Assembly: GCA_002350705.1 (NCBI GenBank)
Contig: DEFH01000045.1
Coordinates: 2,863 to 9,038 of the forward strand
DNA from: Ruminococcaceae bacterium UBA2857
Lineage (GTDB): Bacteria; Bacillota; Clostridia; Oscillospirales; Acutalibacteraceae
Reading direction: 5' to 3'
DNA: 6,176 bases
Shown here: positions 1-4,343 of the stretch, in pieces
Layout: each line of letters opens with the position of its first letter
How positions within the stretch are numbered: the stretch's first letter is position 1
Notes under the pieces: generated by a model
The model's database searches: none
What the model saw: the letters and a program-made list of their open reading frames with translations, nothing else
Told to the model about the DNA's origin: nothing
Made by a program: the position numbers and the translations under genes

Positions 1-422
1 AAGTCAAGTGTCGGGGGACAGTCGATAATGATATAGTCATATTCATCGAAAGTACCGTCAGAGAAAAGACGGCTAAAAACACCTGTGCTGTCGCTGTCCG
101 TTCCAAGAATGGAGATAATTCCGGCAAGCATAAAGTTAGACGGGATATAGTCAACACCGAGTTCAGACTTACGGATAGCTTCTGACACAGGCTTCTGTAC
201 CTTTGAAACCGTCTGCCAAATCAATTCTGAAATGGTGGGCTTGCCGTCCGTACCGTCATAACCGAGAAAACGAGAGAGATGGGACTGATTATCCGTATCA
301 ACGAGCAGTACCTTTTTGCCTTTAAGTACAAGTCCTGCACCGATGTTGATGACGGAAGTGGTCTTTGCAACGCCGCCTTTCTGATTGGCAACGGCAATGA
401 TTTTTGCTTTTGAGTTGTTCAT
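1..422 (-). CDS. parA: ParA-family partition ATPase, N-terminal 140 residues (3' end off window)
   Basis: This is a cytoplasmic P-loop ATPase of the ParA/Soj/MinD superfamily; such proteins position plasmids, chromosomes or integrative elements using a ParB-type partner. The frame stays open from ATG at 422-420 to the window edge. The deviant Walker A is KGGVAKTT (residues 15-22), with Ala where most ParA proteins have Gly before the catalytic Lys. The second motif is DTDNQ, with Asn replacing the usual Pro of DxDPQ. The Walker B stretch is YDYIIIDCPPTLD near residues 127-139. The protein starts almost at the Walker A motif, so it lacks the N-terminal helix-turn-helix extension of P1-type ParA and belongs to the short class. 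AAGGAG at 432-437 is 9 bases before the ATG. The gene is divergent from the integrase at 689, so it likely serves the mobile element. A ParB or replication gene may follow to the left, but it is not visible here. Confidence 0.93.
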   Translation of the reverse strand, partial: MNNSKAKIIAVANQKGGVAKTTSVINIGAGLVLKGKKVLLVDTDNQSHLSRFLGYDGTDGKPTISELIWQTVSKVQKPVSEAIRKSELGVDYIPSNFMLAGIISILGTDSDSTGVFSRLFSDGTFDEYDYIIIDCPPTLD

Positions 423-465
423 AGTTGCGATCTCCTTACTTGAAATAAAAATTTATATAATAAAA

Positions 466-484
466 AGCCGACTTACAGACGGCT
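466..484 (-). promoter_or_regulatory. Small terminator-like hairpin in the parA leader
   Basis: On the minus strand, AGCCG and CGGCT form a 5-bp GC-rich stem around a 9-base loop, followed at once by TTTTTATTATAT. It lies 43 bases upstream of the parA start. It could be an attenuator, a weak terminator for transcripts arriving from the integrase side, or an operator for autoregulation. A 5-bp stem is short for an efficient terminator, so the role is inferred. Confidence 0.4.
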
Positions 485-554
485 GATTATTGTTTAAGTA
501 CACACCATTTCAGGAAAAATGATTTCGTTACTCAGTATCACTTCAATAGTAAAA

Positions 555-605
555 ATGCACAAATCTTATAACTTCAATCATAAAATTAGAACTTCTTTTG
601 TGCAT
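555..605. repeat. Inverted repeat ATGCACAAA / TTTGTGCAT upstream of the integrase promoter
   Basis: ATGCACAAA at 555-563 is the exact complement of TTTGTGCAT at 597-605, with 33 bases between. The right arm ends one base before the -35 box of the integrase promoter (607-612). The spacing (42 bp centre to centre, about four helical turns) would place two protein molecules on the same DNA face. A regulator or integrase binding site is plausible but unproven. ACTTCAAT also repeats directly nearby, at 540-547 and 571-578. Confidence 0.45.
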
Positions 606-606
606 A

Positions 607-635
607 TTGACAATTCTTCCTTGATTGTGTAAAAT
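607..635 (+). promoter_or_regulatory. Sigma-A promoter of the integrase gene
   Basis: A perfect -35 box TTGACA (607-612) is separated by 17 bases from TAAAAT (630-635). Transcription should start near 642, leaving a leader of about 47 bases. The leader contains a short inverted repeat, GTAAG (644-648) and CTTAC (653-657). Such a strong promoter on an integrase usually needs repression, which fits the inverted repeat touching its -35 side. Confidence 0.75.
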
Positions 636-673
636 ACAAAACCGTAAGTTATCTTACTAAAGTTAATTCATTT

Positions 674-680
674 AAGGAGA
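674..680 (+). promoter_or_regulatory. Ribosome binding site of the integrase
   Basis: AAGGAGA ends 8 bases before the ATG at 689. This fixes that ATG as the start over the later in-frame Met at codon 8. Confidence 0.8.
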
Positions 681-688
681 TTGGAAAA

Positions 689-1705
689 ATGGTAATTACA
701 GCTACGGCTATGTATGACGAGAACAGTCCGTTCAATGTTTGGGCGGATAAATGGTTTTTGTACAAGTCAGTCGGAATTTCTGACGGCTACAAAAGTGCTA
801 TCAGCAGTCAGGTCAGGTATCTTTCTGATTACTTCGGAGATACCCCTGTAAAAGAAATCAGACCTATGCAGATCTGTGATATGATCAACGAGCTTGCTGT
901 CGAAAACCCTAACACGAGAAGACCGTCCTCTAAACAGCTTCTCAAGGACATCAGATGTGTCGCTTCAAGTATCTTCAGCTATGTATCCGCAAACACGAAC
1001 TACGATAACAATCCTGCAAAGGTTGTAACTATACCGAAAGACGCACCTAAAAACACAAGAAGAGCCTTGACCGAAGAAGAAATCGGTTGGCTCATCGACT
1101 TTGACCATAAAGCAAGACTTCCTGCACTCATTATGTGCTTTTGCGGACTTCGTGCAGGAGAAATGATACCTTTGCTTTGGTCGGATATTGACTTTACGAA
1201 TGGAGAGATAAGTGTTACTAAGTCTGTTTCAAGAAAAACAGGCGGATATAAGGTAAAGCAGGGAACAAAGAACGGCAAAAAGAGAAAAGTCCGTGTTCCA
1301 AAAAGTCTTTTGAACAAATTGCAGACCTACAGAGATAATGCTGATTCAAGGTATGTATGTTCAAAAGCTGACGGCGATATGCACACGGTATCCTCTTGGA
1401 GAAGATTGTGGGATTCGTATCATACACAGCTTTCTCATAAATACGCAACTGTCAAGCAGTCAAAACAGAATTTGTATTCACCTAAAGGTGTCAAAGTCAA
1501 GATTGAGAAGATTACTCCGCATATGTTGCGACACACATTTGCAACTTTGCTTTATACTTCGGGAGTAGATGTTCTATCAGCTTCAAAACTGCTCGGTCAT
1601 TCAAATATTTCTATTACCCTTGAAATCTACACACACCTCAAAGAAGAAAGATATATAATCTCCATTGAAAACTATGAAGAATACATAGAAGAACGCTTTT
1701 TCTGA
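689..1705 (+). CDS. int: Tyrosine recombinase (integrase) of an integrative element
   Basis: This 338-residue site-specific recombinase cuts and joins DNA through a 3'-phosphotyrosine and most likely inserts and excises the element present here. Residues about 14-112 form the SAM-like core-binding domain, and about 125-330 the catalytic domain. All catalytic positions are visible: R155 (GLRAGE), a likely beta-hairpin Lys K194 (GTKNG), H278 and R281 (HMLRH), H304 (LGHSN) and the nucleophile Y314 (IYTHL). Core binding begins close to the N-terminus, so there is little room for the AP2-like arm-binding domain of Tn916-type integrases (about 400 residues). In layout it is nearer to Xer-like or short element integrases. 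It points toward the tRNA-Pro fragment 265 bases downstream, as expected for an integrase at the attR end. No excisionase gene is visible beside it. Confidence 0.95.
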   Translation: MVITATAMYDENSPFNVWADKWFLYKSVGISDGYKSAISSQVRYLSDYFGDTPVKEIRPMQICDMINELAVENPNTRRPSSKQLLKDIRCVASSIFSYVSANTNYDNNPAKVVTIPKDAPKNTRRALTEEEIGWLIDFDHKARLPALIMCFCGLRAGEMIPLLWSDIDFTNGEISVTKSVSRKTGGYKVKQGTKNGKKRKVRVPKSLLNKLQTYRDNADSRYVCSKADGDMHTVSSWRRLWDSYHTQLSHKYATVKQSKQNLYSPKGVKVKIEKITPHMLRHTFATLLYTSGVDVLSASKLLGHSNISITLEIYTHLKEERYIISIENYEEYIEERFF

Positions 1706-1706
1706 C

Positions 1707-1754
1707 AAAAAAAGACACTCACAAAACCGATACGATGTCGGTTTTGTGAGTGTC
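1707..1754 (-). terminator. Perfect 17-bp hairpin with U-tract on the minus strand
   Basis: Bases 1714-1730 pair perfectly with 1738-1754 around the 7-base loop TACGATG. Seven A residues at 1707-1713 make a U7 tract for minus-strand RNA only; on the plus strand the stem is followed by GAGAAATAC. By sequence it should therefore best stop transcription entering the element from the chromosome side, antisense to the integrase. It may still slow plus-strand transcription or protect the integrase mRNA 3' end, since it begins 8 bases after the stop codon. Confidence 0.75.
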
Positions 1755-1818
1755 GAGAAATACACATCTACCAAAACCACATCAAAGATTGATTATGGCA
1801 GAAAGTGCAATAATAAAA

Positions 1819-1832
1819 TACACAAAAAGAAG
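1819..1832 (-). repeat. CTTCTTTTTGTGTA motif, copy 1 near the att core
   Basis: On the minus strand this reads CTTCTTTTTGTGTA. It matches the motif at 592-604 apart from one T of length and one C/T change, and matches 1900-1913 at 12 of 14 positions in inverted orientation. It could be a protein-binding site in the attachment region. Confidence 0.35.
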
Positions 1833-1899
1833 ATTGGTATTTTGCAAGAAATAACAATTTATGTTTTTCTGATGATATGATATACTGATACGGTTGGAA

Positions 1900-1913
1900 A
1901 TTCTTTTTGTGCA
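1900..1913 (+). repeat. ATTCTTTTTGTGCA motif, copy 2 near the att core
   Basis: TTTTGTGCA at 1905-1913 is identical to 596-604 beside the integrase promoter. It lies about 58 bases before the tRNA-like core. With the copy at 1819-1832 it forms an inverted pair in the attR arm. Binding by integrase or an accessory factor is an inference. Confidence 0.35.
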
Positions 1914-1970
1914 GGAATTATCAACTCAATTTCTTTATTTTAGTAAAGTCAGTCCGAAAAACAGGGACAT

Positions 1971-2016
1971 TTGAATGGGGTTCAAGAGGCCGCTGGTTCG
2001 ATTCCAGTCACTCGGA
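1971..2016 (+). other. attR site: 3' half of tRNA-Pro(GGG), not a complete tRNA
   Basis: The sequence folds as the second half of a tRNA. The anticodon loop is ATGGGGT (1975-1981) with anticodon GGG. The 3' anticodon stem is TCAAG (1982-1986) and the variable loop AGGCC. The T stem GCTGG/CCAGT (1992-1996, 2004-2008) holds the T loop TTCGATT. The acceptor strand is CACTCGG (2009-2015), with discriminator A2016 and no encoded CCA. A C1-G72 acceptor pair with A73 suits tRNA-Pro. No D arm or 5' acceptor strand (expected CCGAGTG) lies upstream, so this is the duplicated tRNA end left at the right junction of an element integrated at the anticodon region. T1970 gives a T.G pair where a C-G pair would be usual, which suggests that identity with the intact tRNA starts near 1971. 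Confidence 0.8.
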
Positions 2017-2021
2017 CTTGT

Positions 2022-2055
2022 AAAGGCACTTGCTTTTAAAGCAGGTGCCTTTTTC
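2022..2055 (+). terminator. Native terminator of the tRNA-Pro gene
   Basis: AAAGGCACTTGC (2022-2033) pairs with GCAGGTGCCTTT (2041-2052), with one G.U pair, around TTTTAAA. The U-tract is 2050-2054. It follows the tRNA 3' end by 5 bases, so it was presumably the tRNA's own terminator before the element inserted. It now also faces transcription coming out of the element. Confidence 0.8.
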
Positions 2056-2111
2056 AATATCAACAATCAAATAAAAGCCAACTGTTTTCAACAGCCGGAT
2101 TTTCCGAGGAC

Positions 2112-2135
2112 AAAAAAGGACTGCCGAAGCAGTCC
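2112..2135 (-). terminator. Terminator of the lipoprotein hydrolase unit
   Basis: On the minus strand GGACTGC (2135-2129) and GCAGTCC (2124-2118) close a stable C(UUCG)G tetraloop, followed by six U (2117-2112). It begins 6 bases after the stop codon of the gene at 2142-3098. Confidence 0.9.
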
Positions 2136-2141
2136 CGAAAA

Positions 2142-3098
2142 TCAGGTATTTTCCAGCCATTCCAATACTTTTGGGAAATCCTCTTCATGAAGTCCGTGAT
2201 AATCATCATCCTGTATGATAAAGGTACACTCGGTAATATCTTTGAGTTTTTCATATAATTTTTCTGCCTGTGCAAACGGAACCACTTTATCTCCCCTGCT
2301 GTGAATCAACAAAACCGGAATTTTAAGTTCGTCAGCCCAGCATACAGCAGATCTCTTTTCATACTCCTCCGGCTTTTCTTCGGGAGTTCCGCCTATAAAC
2401 ATAGGAAGATACTTACGCATATCTTCACGTGCCTCATACATCATAAACATATCACTGATAGCCGAAAAAGAAATAATCTTTTTGATTCTTTTATCCTGTC
2501 GGGCAGCCATGTATGTTGTCATGCCGCCTCTGGAACCACCCATTGAGCAAAAGTCATCCATATCAACAAACGGGAACTCATTTTCACAAAAATCAATCAA
2601 TCTGATAACATCATGCACTTCATCCCCGCCATATTGTTCATAACCTCCCGAACCGTCATTTCCTCTGAGTTCACAGCCTATGACAATTCGCTTGGATTCG
2701 GCACATACCCACGCAATCTCACTTCCCTTTAAATTACCGGAACCGGCATGTCCGCCTCTGTTATAAAGAATACATTTACAGGGTTTCCGGGTTTGGATGC
2801 TTTCCACAGGAATAGAAATATATCCTTTGATTGGATAACCGTCTGACATAAAGCTGAATTCATACGTGACACATTCGGCTTCCAGTTCACTGCTCTTCAC
2901 ATCAACTTTATCAATATAAAATACATCATCATTTTCGTAAGCGTAAAAATCATATATATCTTTCACAGCAGATGTTTCGGCAACAGAGGAAAGACTTTTT
3001 TCCTGCATTTCAGAAGCAGCCGGATTACTGCTGTTTTGACAGCCGGCAAATGACAATGCCATCATCACCGAAAGGCTCAAAGCCAACAACTTTTTCAT
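2142..3098 (-). CDS. Lipoprotein alpha/beta hydrolase, prolyl-oligopeptidase (S9)-like
   Basis: This 318-residue enzyme is predicted to be tethered to the outer face of the cell membrane. The N-terminus has KK, a hydrophobic stretch (residues 4-18) and a lipobox LSFAGC with Cys20 as the lipidation site. A Ser-rich linker follows to about residue 45. The alpha/beta hydrolase fold has its nucleophile in GGSRGG (Ser189), the acid in SRGDKVVP (Asp270) and the base in DYHGLH (His301). The stretch LRGNDGSGG (144-152) before the nucleophile resembles the oxyanion-side region of S9 peptidases and acyl-aminoacyl peptidases. There is no beta-propeller, so peptides, esters or other small substrates are possible and the substrate cannot be read from the sequence. 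It lies 14 bases downstream of the small membrane protein gene and is probably cotranscribed with it. The ribosome site is modest (AAGGCGAGG, in the gap between the genes). Confidence 0.88.
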   Translation of the reverse strand: MKKLLALSLSVMMALSFAGCQNSSNPAASEMQEKSLSSVAETSAVKDIYDFYAYENDDVFYIDKVDVKSSELEAECVTYEFSFMSDGYPIKGYISIPVESIQTRKPCKCILYNRGGHAGSGNLKGSEIAWVCAESKRIVIGCELRGNDGSGGYEQYGGDEVHDVIRLIDFCENEFPFVDMDDFCSMGGSRGGMTTYMAARQDKRIKKIISFSAISDMFMMYEAREDMRKYLPMFIGGTPEEKPEEYEKRSAVCWADELKIPVLLIHSRGDKVVPFAQAEKLYEKLKDITECTFIIQDDDYHGLHEEDFPKVLEWLENT

Positions 3099-3112
3099 CT
3101 TATGCCCTCGCC

Positions 3113-3313
3113 TTATTTGAGAATACCCTTATCATCGTAATAATTATAATCGGCAGAATCCAGATGCTCATCTTTTTCCAGATTATCCTGGCTCATTTTG
3201 AACATACCGCTGCCAATGGTATAATTATGGTTCATATTTCTTCTTGCAATAATCACCATCACGATTATCAGAGCAACCACCAAAACAAAACCGCCTATCA
3301 GTTCCCAATCCAT
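3113..3313 (-). CDS. Small single-pass membrane protein, 66 residues, unknown function
   Basis: I do not recognise a family. The start MDWELIGG at 3313 is chosen because a perfect AGGAGG lies 7 bases upstream (3321-3326). A longer in-frame extension to 3478 would run through the promoter and into the neighbouring gene, so it is rejected. Residues about 6-23 (GGFVLVVALIIVMVIIA) form one transmembrane helix, followed by ARRN. Positive charges after the helix suggest the C-terminus is cytoplasmic. The tail of about 40 residues is polar and acidic, ending DYNYYDDKGILK. It is the first gene of a two-gene unit with the lipoprotein hydrolase and could be a partner or regulator of it, but nothing in the sequence proves this. 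Confidence 0.8.
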   Translation of the reverse strand: MDWELIGGFVLVVALIIVMVIIARRNMNHNYTIGSGMFKMSQDNLEKDEHLDSADYNYYDDKGILK

Positions 3314-3320
3314 ACTGAAT

Positions 3321-3326
3321 CCTCCT
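3321..3326 (-). promoter_or_regulatory. Ribosome binding site of the small membrane protein
   Basis: AGGAGG on the minus strand, 7 bases before the ATG at 3313-3311. It decides the start of this gene. Confidence 0.85.
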
Positions 3327-3361
3327 ATCTTTTTGTAACACAAGTTGTTTGAACTGCATTT

Positions 3362-3370
3362 ATTATACCA
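3362..3370 (-). promoter_or_regulatory. Extended -10 promoter of the membrane protein/hydrolase unit
   Basis: The minus strand reads TGGTATAAT: a consensus -10 box (3367-3362) with the TGn extension. No good -35 box lies 17 bases upstream (ATTTTA), which is usual for extended -10 promoters. The leader would be about 40 bases. Confidence 0.7.
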
Positions 3371-3464
3371 TAATCGGCCAAAAATAAAATAAGGGGATTT
3401 CCAACTTTCAAAAAATAAAAATCGGAAAATCTCTACTAAAAAAATATGCGTAAGTTTATGAAAA

Positions 3465-4050
3465 TTATTTTGAAGCATAATGTGCCGGATACCAGTTCTG
3501 AAAACACTTTGTAAAAATTCCCATCAGTACAGGCATGACATTATTGATAATCGCAAGATAAGGAGCAATCGGTGTTCCCATTAAGAAAAAAGTCCGGATA
3601 CCGGTGATGATATACAAAACACCCCATGCAAAAGGAAGAAATCACATCATATATCGTTTTACGGAAACGGAAAAAAAGCACTTCCGTCAAAGCACACACA
3701 CCGATTGAAACAAAAGCACCCGTATAACTGTCTATTGCTGCCGCTATCCAAAACGTGATCCAGGGAATCAATGTCAGCATCAGAGTGGTTCCTTTGTCTT
3801 TTTTGGCAGAATAGCTTTTTTCTGCATTTTGTTTTGTATTGCCTGAGCCGAAATACTTTCCCCAGTTCAGCATGACATCAAAATCACCTTCCACACGGTA
3901 AAGTTTTTTCATCATTGCCTGAGAGCCGCTGATTCTTCCGGCAGCAATCTCTTTCCAGACGGTAAAAGGAGTGATAACTTTTGTTGTGGGAGAGAGAAAG
4001 TTATCTTTCCGCACCTCATATCCATCTTTTTTCAAAATGATCTGATAGGA
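3465..4050 (-). pseudogene. Truncated and frameshifted gene: SCP2-like segment plus four-helix membrane domain
   Basis: The readable protein runs in one frame from the IS junction (near 4050) to about 3640. It then continues only in another frame, through LPFAWGVLYIITGIRTFF and on to YPAHYASK, with a stop at 3467-3465. The left-over frame ends instead at 3541. The switch needs removal of one base, most simply from the T runs at 3639-3641 or 3630-3633 (minus strand). The first part, with VWKEIAAGRISG and YRVEGDFDVMLNW, resembles the ligand-binding core of SCP2-like domains; this is a family resemblance, not a firm match. Four hydrophobic stretches follow: LMLTLIPWITFWIAAA, FVSIGVCALTEVLFF, FAWGVLYIITGIRTFFLMG and YLAIINNVMPVLMGIF. 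No proper start exists: only a TTG at 4035 without a ribosome site. The coding frame continues upstream (QIILKKDGYEV) into the IS remnant, so the original 5' part has been lost. A sequencing error could explain the frameshift but not the missing 5' end. Confidence 0.75.
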
Positions 4051-4142
4051 TTTTTCCTATATCTGCCTTGATTGTACGATAGATTACTTGTCTTCTGTAC
4101 TTGGGGGCAAATACAATGTGATAAACTATGATTGTCATTCAT
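4045..4142 (-). pseudogene. tnpA: IS200-type TnpA (Y1 transposase) N-terminal fragment with internal deletion
   Basis: From ATG at 4142-4140 the frame reads MNDNHS. After one extra base it resumes as YHIVFAPKYRRQVIY and continues to IKADIGKI. YHIVFxPKYRRxVIY is the hallmark N-terminal strand of IS200/IS605 single-strand transposases. The usual linker between them (about nine residues, containing WNCK) is gone, and the loss is not a multiple of three, so the frame is broken. The HUH motif and catalytic Tyr are absent. It cannot make an active transposase (normally about 130-155 residues). Confidence 0.8.
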
Positions 4143-4237
4143 GACAATTTCCTTCTTTGGTTCATGTGGTTGCCAAACCCACCTGTATTATACCACCGGA
4201 GGATTTTTTTGTATACTTGTATCTAAAGATTTTTATT

Positions 4238-4261
4238 CCACCGCTTCAAGCGGTGGTTTTT
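4238..4261 (+). repeat. IS200 end hairpin, also terminator-like
   Basis: CCACCGCTTCAAGCGGTGG is a palindrome apart from its central base, giving a stem of at least 7 bp (CCACCGC/GCGGTGG). On the plus strand it is followed by five T, so it also looks like an intrinsic terminator. Such hairpins are the recognition structures at IS200/IS605 ends and can block impinging transcription. Confidence 0.65.
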
Positions 4262-4281
4262 CCATGCTAAAGCGATATAAT

Positions 4282-4324
4282 AAAAACTGTGTGAATGAAT
4301 CAAATTCTTTCACACAGTTTTTTT
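4282..4324 (-). terminator. Bidirectional terminator downstream of the SGNH hydrolase
   Basis: AAAAACTGTGTGAA (4282-4295) and TTCACACAGTTTTT (4309-4322) form a perfect 14-bp stem with a 13-base loop. The U-tract on each side comes from the paired A/T ends. It begins about 20 bases after the stop codon of the gene at 4344-5978. Confidence 0.88.
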
Positions 4325-4343
4325 GATAGATTATATTTAACGG

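Larger units (their letters stand above)
1755..1970. other. Non-coding element end between the hairpin and the tRNA fragment
   Basis: This is AT-rich DNA with no credible gene. The longest small frame starting with ATG is 19 codons (1796-1855) and has no ribosome binding site. It holds two copies of a TTCTTTTTGTGyA motif, at 1819-1832 on the minus strand and 1901-1913 on the plus strand. Its position between the integrase and the recombination core suggests it is one arm of the element's attachment region. Confidence 0.5.
4045..4270 (-). mobile_element. IS200/IS605-family insertion sequence remnant (left end only)
   Basis: About 225 bp of an IS200-like element survive. They comprise an end-type hairpin (4238-4256), a TGGTATAAT extended -10 promoter (4187-4195), a GAAGGAA ribosome site (4149-4155) and the first codons of tnpA. 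The body and right end are missing: sequence passes near 4045-4050 into an unrelated reading frame. IS200-type elements end in hairpins rather than inverted repeats, which fits this layout. The outer boundary near 4265-4270 is approximate. Confidence 0.7.

Noticed and set aside
1714..1754. CRISPR-type or IS terminal repeat
   Set aside because: A single perfect inverted repeat with a 7-base loop and A-tract is better explained as a transcription terminator hairpin; no second copy is present.
1796..1855. 19-codon frame starting MAESAIIKYTKRR, a possible tiny excisionase-like basic peptide
   Set aside because: No ribosome binding site, too short for known excisionases, and it lies in the presumed att arm.
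1949..2021. Complete tRNA suggested by AGTCCGA (1950s) pairing with TCGGACT (about 2013-2019)
   Set aside because: No D arm lies between, the span is too short, and the T arm fixes the acceptor strand as CACTCGG, which needs CCGAGTG as partner, and that is absent.
2972..3352. 126-codon plus-strand open frame
   Set aside because: It is antisense to the hydrolase signal region and the small membrane gene, with no ribosome site; its composition is that of a shadow frame.
3380..3440. Weak stem between AGATTTTCC and GGAAATCCC on the minus strand, a possible terminator after the broken gene
   Set aside because: Imperfect, AT-rich stem with a long loop; not distinguishable from chance in this AT-rich stretch.
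3314..3478. In-frame N-terminal extension of the small membrane protein to 121 residues
   Set aside because: It runs through a consensus extended -10 promoter and a perfect AGGAGG site, overlaps the end of the neighbouring broken gene, and has no ribosome site of its own at 3478.
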